64,000 nucleotides of DNA from Ophioceras dolichostomum (taxonomy: Eukaryota; Ascomycota; Sordariomycetes; Magnaporthales; Ophioceraceae), in NCBI GenBank assembly GCA_003049485.1, contig PYST01000002.1:186001-250000 (forward strand), in the 5' to 3' direction. How positions within the stretch are numbered: the stretch's first letter is position 1; every line of letters starts with the position of its first letter. The notes below the pieces were generated by a model. It had not been told where the DNA came from. It worked only from the letters and a program-made list of their open reading frames with translations, and ran no database searches. The translations under genes and the position numbers were made by a program. Below are positions 46,594 through 57,768 of the stretch, piece by piece.

Positions 46594-47488
46594 ATGAAGA
46601 CGCCCTCCCTCCATCTCGTTGGCCTCCTCGCCACCATCGTCGGGCTCCTCGTCGTCCCTCTCCAGGGACAGGGCTACAACGAGTCCTGCACGATCGGGGG
46701 CGCCTATTTCTCCGAGAAGAAGTTCCTCGGCATGTTCTGCCAGAACAACCTCAAAGGCATTCATGGCTACAACTGGACTTGGTAAGCAGCAGACCCTGCC
46801 CCGGGTGACGGAGCTTTCCCCCATACTACACACACATACACACACACACTCGCTCTCTCTCCCCTCACACTGGCCACAAGCACACTCTCTCCCAATTATT
46901 CGGAGTATTAGCAGCTGACAAAAGAAAAACATAACTCGTAGGATCGATCTGGACTGGTGTCTCCAGAACGATGGAGGAACTCTCCAGCCGACGAAGTTGT
47001 AAGACGACGCCACCTCCTCACTTTCTCGCATCATGGGCTGCAAACAGAGATCTTCCTTCTGACTTCATAAATTGGAATCGACGAACCAACCAACAGCGGT
47101 GCGTTCTCAAGCTCTTGCATCACCTGCGACTTTGACATGAAGTCGAAGGGCGGCGACCTCAAGTGCAGCTGCTCTGATGCCATGGGCGTGAGCCATGACA
47201 GCACCGTTGACTTGAGTGAGTACCCTCTAGTTAGTGCCTTATAGTAATTTCCCTGATTCTGCTTCACTTTACCTTCCCTCCTGTGCCTCGCATGCCCTCA
47301 ATCCCTTGAGGACAAGTCGCACAAGAAACAAACAACACCCACGAGAGTGACACTGACAGTTGGTGGGGACAATGTCACAAATATAAAAAAAAGACAAGAT
47401 CATCTGGGTCGACGACGGCGCCATGGGTTGTTTCGACAAGATCGGAAACAAGAGCTGGACCGGCCCGACGCGGTGCCAGACATGCTAG
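46594..47488 (+). CDS. Secreted CVNH (cyanovirin-N homology) lectin-like protein
   Basis: Four exons, 46594-46781, 46942-46998, 47097-47215 and 47394-47488, join to 152 aa. The donors are GTAAGC, GTAAGA and GTGAGT. The last acceptor (AAAAAAAAG) is pyrimidine-poor but keeps phase. An N-terminal signal peptide (HLVGLLATIVGLLVVPLQGQ) precedes the domain. CVNH hallmarks follow twice, as expected for its tandem pseudo-repeat. Repeat one: NESCTIGGAYF, then MFCQNN, then WIDLDWCLQNDGGTLQP. Repeat two: FSSSCITCDF, then LKCSCSDAMG, then TVDLNKIIWVDDGAMGCF. Extra Cys pairs (SCITC, KCSCS, CQTC) suggest more disulfides than usual. CVNH proteins bind mannose-rich glycans. A cell-wall or self/non-self role is possible but not shown. 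Confidence 0.82.
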
Positions 47489-48046
47489 CTTCCTATATAG
47501 GGTCCCTAGGCAGTCTCTCTGCTGGGAAGTGGCCTTTCGTCTTTTCTTCTCTCCCGAGATGGTGGCTCTTGGGAATTGCTCCCTTGCTTGGGCCACCCTC
47601 TGTCTCTATTGTCTCATCCATTCACATGAGCAGGTTTTCTTTTCCTTTTTCAGGTTGCCAGGCACAGCTATCTACCTAGGTACCTACCAGAGCGCTCGAA
47701 CGTGTAAATTTTTGGCGGTCCCAGTGAGGGTGACTAGCCTCTAAAACAGCCACCCAACCCAGACGTTTTTTCCCAGTGACGCGTTTCCTGACGCGTTATA
47801 GGCCATAAAGCGGTTTCCCAAGCGTTTAACTCGATCGTTTTGGAAAGGGCAAATACTCGTTCTCTTTTCATTCCAGCCCTACATATAGGTAGTTGAGTGC
47901 CTCCCGAGAAAGGAGACGGGTACGACTCTCTCCAGACCAAAGATGCCGTGAGGTCCCGTGAGACAGGAAGCGCGAAGCAAGGGCATAGCACGAGCTCAGC
48001 CCAACCCATCATCCCTTCAATCATCCTCACCCGCATGGTCCTTGTC
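47489..48046. other. Convergent spacer
   Basis: This spacer follows the CVNH stop codon. It contains one exact TACCTAGGTA (47673-47682) overlapping the related TAGGTACCTA. No further gene was recognised. Confidence 0.55.
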
Positions 48047-48691
48047 CTAGATTCTCCCGGCCTCCCACCTTGCCTCGTCCAACTCCTCAAGCTTCTTCCG
48101 CAGCGTATGGCCCCGAAGCAGGGCAGAAAGGTCGTCCGCTGTGAGCGGCATCCGGCCGAGAGTCCCCACGGAATGGAGCTCGATGGCCGAAACGGTATCC
48201 CCGGGCATGTCCCGTCGAAGGAGCGGCCACAGCCACAGCTCAGACGGCGCAGGGACCGGAGGCGCTTTTCGGGTCTGGGCCGAGGGCAGCCACTGAGGCG
48301 ACAGCGGCGGCGCTGGCTGGCCTGGTGCCCTCCGCAACCATGTACGATGCTGCACCTGCTCTCCGATCCAGCGGAAGCTGTACATCCTGTCGTAGCTGCA
48401 GGAGCAAGGTGTCTCCCTGTCGTTGTGAGGACCACTGTGGCCAGGCGTAGCCGCCGCCCCGTAGCTTCCGGCCCCAGACCCATTGACGATCGCCCAGCAC
48501 CAATCCGCGAGCCGGCTGTGCAGCTTGATGAAGGCGGCCATGTCCATCCCGCCGCGGAAAAACCACCACTTGACGATGCCCCGGTTCAGCTTCTCCCGGA
48601 GCATGAGACCCTGACGTCGATATTCGTGGTGATCCGCCTCGGCGGACAGGTAGCCCTCCCATCTCAGCCCGAGATCGGGCGCATTTCGGTG
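48047..48691 (-). CDS. Hypothetical protein exon, start uncertain
   Basis: An open minus-strand frame of up to 215 codons ends at 48047. Its upstream limit is a TAG at 48692-48694, which also fits an acceptor (CTGACTAG). The first internal Met is at 48604. The reading has compositional signs of a real protein (LRWEGYLSAEADHHEYRR, KWWFFRGGMDMAAFIKLH, DRMYSFRWIGEQVQ, then a Pro-rich and an amphipathic tail). I recognise no family. It may be the last exon of a gene that begins upstream, but no in-phase donor was found that links it to the ORF at 48892-49254. Confidence 0.4.
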   Translation of the reverse strand, partial: HRNAPDLGLRWEGYLSAEADHHEYRRQGLMLREKLNRGIVKWWFFRGGMDMAAFIKLHSRLADWCWAIVNGSGAGSYGAAATPGHSGPHNDRETPCSCSYDRMYSFRWIGEQVQHRTWLRRAPGQPAPPLSPQWLPSAQTRKAPPVPAPSELWLWPLLRRDMPGDTVSAIELHSVGTLGRMPLTADDLSALLRGHTLRKKLEELDEARWEAGRI

Positions 48692-48891
48692 CTAGTCAGT
48701 TGGTTTTAGGCTTCACCACACAGGTAGTCACGTGATACCCCTTTTAGGTTCCTGATTCCCTTTCCATTCACTTGATAGCCTCCCTACCTTTTAAGTAGTT
48801 CGCCCCTCTTTCCAAAGATCAGAGATTTCCTCCCTCTACACAATCACTCACTCTACACAATCAATCAAGCACTTCTCTAGATCTCTTCTGG

Positions 48892-49254
48892 TTATGAGCC
48901 CGGTCTGCGTCTCTCCTCGCGCATTCGCCCTCTGAGGCGCATTCCCTCTGAGGACCTCTCCCTTCTTTTTCTGAGATCTAGACAAGACGACAAGCTTTTT
49001 TTCTGGCGCCATATCTCGTCCTCCAGGTTGCGCATCCCAATTGGATCCTCGGCCCTGAGCCTTCCGAGAGACTCGCGGTCCAGCTTCAGCCCCCTAGTGG
49101 CCCGTTGCGGATCCTGGCGCAGGGCCTCCCTGTGCCAGATCTCGGAGATGGAGTCGATGCAGAAGCTGTACACCTGGTTTCGGAAGCGGAGCAAGAAGTT
49201 CATCAAGACGAACTCCTCGTCCATGTCTGAGAAGTCTGTCATTGTTATCACCAT
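48892..49254 (-). CDS. Small hypothetical protein (120 aa)
   Basis: This is a minus-strand ORF beginning MVITMTDFSDMDEEFVLMNF, helical and charged, ending in an Arg/Glu-rich tail (RERSSEGMRLRGRMREERRR). The first half reads like a folded protein (LLRFRNQVYSFCIDSISEIW), and the tail looks disordered. There is no recognisable domain or signal peptide. It lies 200 bp upstream of another minus-strand frame and could be part of the same gene, though no good donor links them in phase. Confidence 0.4.
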   Translation of the reverse strand: MVITMTDFSDMDEEFVLMNFLLRFRNQVYSFCIDSISEIWHREALRQDPQRATRGLKLDRESLGRLRAEDPIGMRNLEDEIWRQKKSLSSCLDLRKRRERSSEGMRLRGRMREERRRPGS

Positions 49255-49881
49255 GTTGGTAGAGACGTTGAAGAGGAGTCGATATTATTTCGTGGTGCGT
49301 CCTCTTGCGTCATTTGTGGTCGTATGCCGTCGCCGTGGGCATGGCGGTGTGGTGGGATATAGATGAAGCTGGGGGGATTCAGAAAAAGCTAGAGAAGAGG
49401 AGGAAAGCGCGGTTTATATACCTGAGAGCCCGGGCCTTTCCTCGCTCACTGCAGTCGGCGGGACATGAATCACCAGCGAGTGAATAGCAAATAGAGCCCA
49501 AGCTCAGACCCAAAACTGCTCTTGTTCACGTTCTCGAAAGGTGTTACTAAATACCAAGCAGCTTAGATGTAACAAAACAAACGGCCGTGGCTAGCGCCGG
49601 CGTCGATTCTTTTGATATCAAAACCCATTCCATACCTAGGTAGGTATCCATTCCATTCCTATATCGCCACCTTCAGCCATTCTCGAGAGAACCCCCTTGG
49701 CCGAGACTGACAGTTTGACTCGATATCATTCACGCAACTTCTGCCTCCCTGCCTCCCTGCCTCCCTCCCTCCTCGCTTGAACGGCTACAATCATTGCCCT
49801 TAACTTTTCAGAAATGAGAAATACAAGATAACGAAGATGGAAAGAAGAGACATAGAAGGGAAATGTGGTATCAGGCCCCAC
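49255..49881. other. Spacer upstream of the small ORF and downstream of the Zn2Cys6 gene
   Basis: This 0.63 kb includes an exact TACCTAGGTA at 49633-49642 and CTGCCTCC repeats at 49742-49775. No gene was recognised. Confidence 0.55.
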
Positions 49882-52800
49882 CTATCCAATAAACTCGGTC
49901 GTAAGCAACGTCTCCCACGGCTTGCCGGTATCCCATGCCTTCTGCATCAGCTCCCTGGCTCTACGGACCTGTTTTGTTGATTCACGCAAGAAGAGAAGGT
50001 TAGCGAATGGCAGTTCAACGAGGCCGTGTAGGCAAGGTTGGTAGGCAGGTGACGTCGATAGGTAGGTGAAGTCGATAGGTAAGTAGAGAGCAGCAAGCCC
50101 ATCAAGACGTCCCTCTCGCTCGCTCACCACCTCACAACCTAGTTAAGTGCCTAGGTAAGGTAGTTAGGTAAGGTAGTTTAGTTATCAACTCACCTGTTGC
50201 ATCCCAGTCTTCTCCACAAGACCCATCCTCTCCATGATGACCCTCCTCTGCGCCTCGTCCTTGGTGTCGCACCCGGCCGTGAACATCGGAAACACGAGGC
50301 ACCCCTCCGTGGTCCCGCCCCGCCGCACCTCGTCGACGCACGCGATGATCTTCGCCGTGCTGTCGCGCACGTCCGCGTGCGACGCCGGCTTGCCCAGCAC
50401 GCGGCGGTGCAGGTGCGAGAGACCCGCCCAGTGGTACGCGCGGTTGCACGCCGACATCTCGGTCGTGTTCCACCGGGCCACGTCGTCGGTGAAGGTCACG
50501 TGCGGGCAGGGGCGCGGCGGCAGCGCGATGCTGCGCATGAGGTCGCGCTCGAGGTCCTCGGCCTGCTTGACGAACTCGGGTGGCAGGGTCCATTGCTCTT
50601 CCTCCTCGTATTTGGTGACTGTTGATGTGCTTACTCCACCTGATCCCCCTTTTTTGGTTCGGTCCTTTTCGGCTGCGTCTCCTTCCGCCGACAGCGGCCC
50701 CTTCTTTCCTGTCAGGGTGTTTTTCGCCTTCTCTTTGTCCTCCCGGAACTTCTTCCGCTGCAGCTCGCACTGCCGCGCCAGCTCGGCTATCTTAGCCAGG
50801 ATATATACGCAGGCGGTCGAGAAGCCCATTATGCAGTCGATCTCGTCGTCGTCCTCGTGCGCGTAGACCTTGTAGTCGAGAATCCAGTCGCTGGCCACGT
50901 CGCGGACGCCCCCGCCGCTGAGGCTGCCGAGCACGTCGATATATGCGAACCAGCTCCAGAGGAAATTGCACACCTGGATCTCATCGAACTCCTCGATTGG
51001 GCACTGTGGGCTCGACGGCCGGGACCAGCGCAGGCCGCCCGGTCGCGCAATGATCAGCTCGCGCGCCAGCGACAGGTGGCGCTGCCAGGAGATGTGGTAC
51101 CCGAACGCCGTGGGCGAGATGATTTCCAGGGAGGCGAGCATGATGGCCGTGGCGACGTTCGTATTCGAAATGCTCTGGTTCGGGTCGTTGAGCGCGTGTC
51201 GTAGTGCCGGGAAGATGTCCTGCACCCATTCGCCGATGCGATGTATCGGTTCTGGGTGGTTAAGGATTTTGGCGCGATGCGAAGCTAAGATGGGCAAAGG
51301 GTACGATTAGCCAGGGCCGAATATAGTGCAGACAATATGGCGCTGGGTGTCTGGCCAACGTTTCGTACCGGAGTAGGCCAGCATGAGACTGAGTAGGTGA
51401 TCGTTCTTAAGAGCAAGCAGTGGAAGAATTGTCCTGAACGGGTTGGACGCGGGGCCATCGAAAGGTACAAGAACTGGAGAAAGGGTTAGTAGGCGAACAA
51501 AAGACGCAGCGGGAGATAAGGCAATGAAGCTTAGAGGTTTTACTGAGGCGGGCTGACTGACCTTTGGCCGTGTGGTCGATGAAATGATGCTATTTTGAAA
51601 CATATTAGTTTCGACTCAGGGGAAAGCGATGTTTGTGCAAGCATAGGTGGATTAGAGGTAAGCAATGCTTACAAAATACTGTTTTATATATTACACGAGT
51701 TAGCAGAGTGTACCCAAGAAAGAGGAGATAGGTATAGAGAGTTGAACATACCAAGATATTCATTGGGTTGTCTCGGAGCCTTTAGACGTAGCGGATGAGG
51801 AGGCCATTGTTAGCGATCAAACATATTATGCACTAAGTTGGCAGGAAATTGGGAGGAGAAGCGAAGATGACCGCGGTAACGTACTTGGGCGGTAGAGGCT
51901 CGAACTTGTGCGGAATTTGAACACGGACGGGCCTGTCATAGTAAGAGACACCGGGTCCTCGGTCGTGCTCATGTTCGGGAAGCAGACCTAGCCCGATGGC
52001 ATGGTGGTCGTGGAGAGGGAGGCTGAACGTCTCATCCAACGGGCCACGCAGGATGCTAGCTATATCGTGAACGTGAACGTCGTGGTGATGGTGGTCAGGA
52101 TGGAACGCGTAGGGGGTTGGTTTGAGGGCATTGACGTCGTCGTTTGTTCCAATGTCGAGGTCCTGCAGTCCGTTGTCATAGCCGTATGTCTTCATCGTGT
52201 TCGCGGCCATAGAGCCTCCAGCCGTCCCGATCCGGCCGCCGGCGAGGGATTCTTGTATGATTTTATCCATCAAAGGGGCAGGGAGGGGGAGGGGGAGAGG
52301 TGGCTGGACCAGGAGCTCCAGCGGGTCGGCGAGAAGCGAGGAAACAGACATCCTCGGGATCTCTGCCGCCGCCGCCGCTGCCGCCGCCGCTGCCGCTGCT
52401 GCCGAGACGGAGCCTGGGGCGCCCGGATTTCTAGGGAAGGGCGGCACTGGAGCGGCAGCTGTGCGAGCTTGTGACGCGGACGACTCGCTCCCGGTTAAGG
52501 AGAAAGGCGTGCCTGGCGTGGGAGGAGAGCCTGCACCTGCGCCAGCGCGTGAGCCGGCACCACTGGCTCCGGCGTTGCCTGTCGAGCCAGTGGACGCCCC
52601 TTTGAGCCTCGGTGGCGGCGGGCCCCTACTCACGTCGCTGCTCGATGCGGAGAACGATGACACTGAGTGTGCGGATCGAGCGCTGCTCCCGCCGCTTCCA
52701 CCGGGACCGCCGCGCCTGGCGCGTTTGCGGGGATGCTGCGGCGACGAGTGGGAACGGCCTGAGGAGCCGTAGACGTCGCCCTCGGCGGTCAGGGGTTTCG

Positions 52801-53517
52801 CAGTTGGAGGGCCAGCGACCTCGGTGGAGGTGGAGGTGGAGGGCGCAGAGGGCGCAGAGGGCGCGTCCACAACGACGAAGGTGGCGGAGGCATTTTTGGA
52901 CGGATGAGCCGATTCCGGACTCTCCGCAGACGCTCCGGTCGGGCTCGGCTCCGGTTCCGGCTTCGACAGGGACGAAGACGGCCCGTCAAAAGTGACGATC
53001 TGGATGCTGGGCCTCTTGGTACGTCGCCCCTCCCAGTTCAGACGGATGCTGTAGTCGCACTTCTCGCCGTTCTTCTGGCAACTAAAATAGCGAGGCACCA
53101 CTTGTTATGAACGGCGCACAATGATGGTAGAGGGCAGAAAGGAGTGGGTTCTCCTCAGCGCCGAGATGGTCGCCGAGGTCAGAGCAGAGACAGATCAAGC
53201 AGCAAGAAAGAAATCATTTATTTCCTACTTTTGACAAACAGGCTTTTCCTCATCGCACTTCACCTTGCGAGCTTTGCAGTTCCTGGTGTATTTGCGAAGC
53301 GCGCGCATTAGCGATCATTGTAGACACCCGCGACAACTACGAGATCAGGAGTTGGGGTCAAGGCCAATTGCGGCGGCGATATGCAATTGACGAGGTGGAG
53401 ACCCGACTCTGGGACGGGAAGTGGGAAACAACAGAAATGGGACGTGAGGTCGTACCAGCAGCCGTTCCGGCTCCGGCGCTTAGGCTCCGGTGCGCCAGGC
53501 TTTTTCGGACGCGGCAT
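49882..53517 (-). CDS. Zn2Cys6 transcription factor with fungal_trans_2-like domain, nine exons
   Basis: Exons: 53517-53456, 53282-53229, 53081-51885, 51779-51752, 51678-51673, 51589-51562, 51473-51369, 51284-50194, 49968-49882; total 885 aa. The zinc cluster is split over three exons and closes correctly as CWNCKARKVKC, then PVCQNCQKNGEKC (C-x2-C-x6-C-x6-C-x2-C-x6-C). A disordered Ser/Pro/Ala region with poly-Ala follows. The C-terminal half (NPMNILYFHHFIDHTAK, FRTILPLLALKNDHLLSLML, SHRAKILNHPEPIHRIGEWV, NTNVATAIMLASLEIISP) matches the fungal-specific factor domain 2 family. Exon 5 is only 6 nt (TATTTT, Tyr-Phe). The last exon encodes RARELMQKAWDTGKPWETLL. An alternative ATG is at 53538. It is probably a nuclear regulator. 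Its targets are unknown. Confidence 0.88.
51673..51678 (-). other. Predicted 6-nt microexon (Tyr-Phe)
   Basis: TATTTT lies between an acceptor (TAAAACAG, with TGCTAAC branch site upstream) and a donor (GTAAGC). The flanking introns are 73 bp and 83 bp and both are phase 0. Including it yields NILYFHHFIDHTAK, matching the family pattern of a Leu-Tyr-Phe-His-His stretch. Skipping it would delete Tyr-Phe but keep the frame. Confidence 0.65.
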
Positions 53518-54948
53518 GGTGAGGCGGCGCGGTGGCACGGCGGCGACGCTGATGCCGACGCTGATGCTGATGCTGATGCTGATTCTGAGGGTGGTGCTGA
53601 TAGACCAAGGTCTAGATCTAGGCCTGCGCCTGTATCGGCAGCGGCGATAGGGGGAGCGGGAGCGGGGCGGAGATCGACTCGCACTCGACGGAGCCGTCCG
53701 TCATAGTCCCAGCCTTTACCCGCCCGGATCGGGTCACGGGAGGCCGATTTCCTTCTCGGGAGTGGCAGGCCGCCGCTGCTGAGGAGATGGCGATCGCAGC
53801 AGGCACCAAATGCGTCCAGGCGATGCGTGGACTCTCTCATCATCTGCAAGGCTGGGCAGCACAGCACCAGGAAGGGGCCGTCCGTGGAGGGAGATTGGTG
53901 CTGGTCTTTGTTTTGTTTGTCTCACTCCTTCCTGTCTTCCAGATTGGGGTTTGAGCCGGAGAGAGAGAAGGAGAGAGACACGAGGGAAACACCAGAGAAC
54001 TTCTACCTCTCAGCAGCCCAATTGACTGAGTGGCTTGATGGAGGGGACGCTCCAGGTTCTTCTTCTTTTCATTGGCACTAGCCCTCTCACGCGCCGTGGC
54101 TTGTTGACTGACCCCCCGCCTTTTTCTCCATTTCCTAGAGCCGGAGCAGACCGAGCCCACGCCTTCTGGGGTGTGGGTCCCAGGGCACCCCAGCAGCTGG
54201 GGTGGGCCACTGGGCAACTGGGCCGCACTGGACCGTGGGCAGCCCTCCCTCTAGCTGGTCCCGGAGCCCGCCGCTCCTCAAGGACACCGCCGTTGGCGCT
54301 GTGCATTTGCATGTACGCCTGTACTCCGTTCAAGCGTGCATATGAAAAAAGAACGGCTGGAGCCCGCCCCGGGGAAGCTCAGGTGTTGGCTCAGGTGTTG
54401 AGGATCCCTGCTCAAACCGAACCACGAAGTGCGGTACGTCAGGCATTTGAGATCAATCACCCTGGAAGTTATCGTTCGTACCTTGCAACAGGCAATTCCT
54501 TCAAGGCAACCTATCTAGCCGTTCCGAGACAGCCCGATGGCTAGCTGAGGGTGAGCCAAGCAAGGCTCCCCGGGAAAAAGAAAACAGAAGCGAAAAAGCA
54601 AAGCACCTTAACTGACGCGACAACATGCTACGCTGTCTATGACATGCGCCGTGAGTGATTGCCGAACGACAGGGATTCGCGGCGACTGCGTTTCAGGGCG
54701 TAAAAATACGCAATAAGCAACATGAAAAATGAAGCGGGGGTATCTGGACTGGTAAGTTGTTGGGGCCATGGAGGTGGCTGGCTGATAGCTGGCTCTCGTA
54801 GCTACAGCTTTTGTTCTGCAAGTCTTTACAAAATTTTCTCTCCTCAATGCAGACGGGTACCGCCGGATATCCAAGTGGAATAGATATCTGTATACACGTG
54901 AATTACCTCAAGTACCCGAGGCATTCGATGCGCCACGGCGACCCTTAG
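53518..54948. other. Spacer upstream of the Zn2Cys6 gene
   Basis: This 1.4 kb contains the Zn2Cys6 promoter and the 3' end of the PPWD1 gene. GATGCT/GATGCC repeats at 53549-53590 are low complexity. No gene was recognised on either strand. Confidence 0.5.
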
Positions 54949-56973
54949 CTACAAAATATCGATGTTGACTATCTTGATGTCCTCCTCCGGCTTCTCCTTA
55001 TAAGTCCGGACGTTCTCGATCTTGTGGATCACGTCAAATCCCTGCACGGCCCGACCAAACACGGTGTGCTTCTTATCCAACCACGACTACAAGCAGTCAT
55101 CGTCAGTACATTTTGCTCTGTGGCCACGTGCACGGGGGAGGAGGAGTGAACTTACCGCTTTCTCGGTCGTGATGAAGAACTGGCTCCCATTGGTATTCGG
55201 CCCGGCGTTGGCCATGCTGACCGTGTATGGCTTGTCGTGCTTCAAATTGCTGAACTCATCCTCGAACTCCCGTCCCCAGATGCTCTCGCCGCCCGTGCCG
55301 TCGCCCAGAGGGTCTCCGCACTGGATCATGAACTTGCGGATGACGCGGTGGAAGATCGTGTTATTGTAGTAACCACGCTTGGAGTGGGTCACGAAGTTCT
55401 CCACGGCCTTGGGTGCGGCATCCGGGAACAACCGGATTTGTATGTCGCCGTAGGTCGTGTGAATCACAGCCGCAGTGCCCGACTCTACCTTTTTCTCCTG
55501 CGTCTTCTTGAGACCGCCCAGCACGGTGGGCTTTTCGTTCTGCACGTCTCGGGTCGATTTGGAGATCTCCTCGTCGTTCGTGAACATGTAGAAGCGGACC
55601 TTGCCGGCTCCAGTCGCCACGAGGATCGGATCCCTGGCCTCTGATTCCTCCAAGAGCGGGTTGCTCGAGGCTGCCATTGCCACCGTCGTCACCCCTTTCT
55701 TTTGTGGCTGGCCTTGGTAGAGAGCCAGATTCAAGGCCCTGAAGTTCTCGTCCTTGCCGAACACCTTGACCACCTGGTTGGTGTATGTGTTTAAAACTTT
55801 GACGCCGAGGATCGACCCGTACAGGATAAAATGGCCTGACTCGTCGAATATCACGTTGAATTTCTCGAGCAGCGACGGCGCGTCCAGTTCACGCTCCTGC
55901 ACCATGCGGCGACGAAACTCCGTCTCGTCCAGCTTTTGCAGGGCGGTACCGGCCTGTTGCATCTCCTCGATCGTCCGCAACGACTCATCGTACGTACGAT
56001 ACAGCTTCGCCGAGGCAAAGTCGAAGATGCGGATCTTGCGATCCGGAGTAGAGAACGTGGCGAACTTGTTACCCGACGGTGATATAGAGAGCGACGTTGG
56101 CCGCGACTTCGCCTTTTTAAACTCAAAGAGGTTTGTTGAGCTCTTATACTCGAAGACATTGTCAGGCTTCTCGTAGCTCCCGTGCGGCGTCCAGTATTCG
56201 ATCATGCCTCCTTCATCCGCCGACACAACGCAGTCGAAGGGCTCGTTGAAGGCCATCAACGAAACGACGCTCCTATGGAGGCCCTTGATTGTGTGAACCG
56301 GCTCGCTTTTCTCCCCCCTTCCGTCGAGGATATGGATTAGGGGCTTCTCCGACTCCGACACCGCCAGCAGCGGCAGGGAGGCGCCCTTCTTGTGAACCCA
56401 GCAGACACACCTGGGTACGAACTCGAGCGGCACCATTGCCAGGAGGTCGAACGTGATCACATCGAAGATCTTGATTGACTTGTCGGCGCCGGCGGTGGCG
56501 AAGCTGCGTCCGTCTCGGCTCACAGAGACAGACCGTATCTCCCCCGGGTGGGGCTTGAACTCCTTGACAAACTCGATGCCCTGAGCTACCTTCTTCCAGA
56601 ACTTGACCACTCCGTCTTCTGAGGTTGTGACGAGGAACTCCGTGAGTGGCGTCACCGTCACAAAGGAGAGCTGCTCCTTATGCATGAGTGACTTCGAGTA
56701 CCGCGCTGATTTCGGTAAGGCAGACGTATAGAGCTTCTCGTAGGGCAGGACGCGACGCTTCTTCTTGGGAGCCGCCGAGGGCAGCTGAGGGCCCATGTCA
56801 TCATCGTCGGAAGAACTTGCTACATAGGCAAACAGTCAGCAAAGAGTCGATTCGTTGTTTGGCCCGCAGAGAGACGCCAGCGGTTGGGAAATACCTTCGT
56901 CATCCTCGTCAACGATCTCGGAATGGCTTCGTTTGTTCGACCTCAAGTTGTCTTCTGAGGCATCGCCTGCCAT
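54949..56973 (-). CDS. WD40-repeat cyclophilin (PPWD1/Cyp15 type peptidyl-prolyl isomerase)
   Basis: Exons 56973-56895, 56819-55156 and 55086-54949 (introns 75 and 69 bp) give 626 aa, the usual length for PPWD1. The N-terminus is acidic with a basic patch (PKKKRRVLPYEKLY). WD40 blades fill about 60-400 (TTSEDGVVKFW, ATAGADKSIKIFD, VSADEGGMIEYW). The C-terminal cyclophilin domain (about 470-626) has YGDIQIRLFPDAAPKAVENF, the catalytic Arg in FHRVIRKFMIQCGDPLGDG, and ANAGPNTNGSQFFIT; the conserved Trp and KHTVFGRAVQGFDVIHKIE follow on exon 3. PPWD1 is a spliceosome-associated nuclear isomerase in animals. Here the start is the ATG before AGDASEDNLRSNKR. The gene is divergent from the FAR-17a-like gene (795 bp apart). 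Confidence 0.95.
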
Positions 56974-57768
56974 CTCGTTAATCAGCAGGAGGTCGTACGA
57001 TTTTTTGAGCTTTAGAACACATTTAAGGTATCCAGGTTTCCGATCGTAGGCTTCCTAGCTTCGCACGCTTTTTCATCGGGTGGTGATGGTTGACGTTCTT
57101 GGGTGATCTTTGGGTTTGCGACCGCTCGGGTCCTACCCCAAATCGGCATCAGCGCACTGACCACAGCGCGTCGGTCCGGGCTGGCCCACACCAGCTCCCA
57201 GCGAAGCAGAGTAACTCTCAGGGGGCACCTTTTGTATGCCACATGATTTCTAGCAACCTACATGGCTCCTATCACTGGGTTTTGTTTGACTGGTAGGTTT
57301 GGGGCTAAGGTTGGCGGTAAATTCCTTGAGCCTCTCGTCTCGGCCACTCGCCAGAGAGTCAGAGTGAGATTCGAGTGGAGTGGATATTCCCCCACTGTCG
57401 ACCTTAAAAGCAGGTTATTGTCGGAACACTTGACATTCCGTGATGTTGCGCCTCAGCGCTCGCGATGACGTTAGAAGGCCTGTTTGGGCATGTATGCTAA
57501 AGGCTTTTTGGGGCCATGGATGCCCGGACAGTTGGCCGGGGAGCACGGTTGGCCCGCACCCCGTAACCGTCAGGTTTGGCATCTGATCCTCGACGAAAAG
57601 ATCCCCGCGAGGACTACGAAAAAATTGTGAAAAAAAGGAAATATAAAGAAGGGGAGATATGCTCTTCTCCATTTTATCGCCGGCTTGCTTTTGGTTTCGT
57701 TCCGATTCCTGTAGCATTTAATCTCGACTCCTCAACCACCTATTGTCGACGTCAAGCATTCAAGCAGC
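56974..57768. promoter_or_regulatory. Divergent promoter region of PPWD1 and the FAR-17a-like gene
   Basis: This 795-bp spacer separates two divergent start codons. It includes an A-rich patch at 57620-57655 followed by CTTTTGG and CAATCTCG-like sequence near the FAR-17a start. No specific element is certain and no gene is present. Confidence 0.4.
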
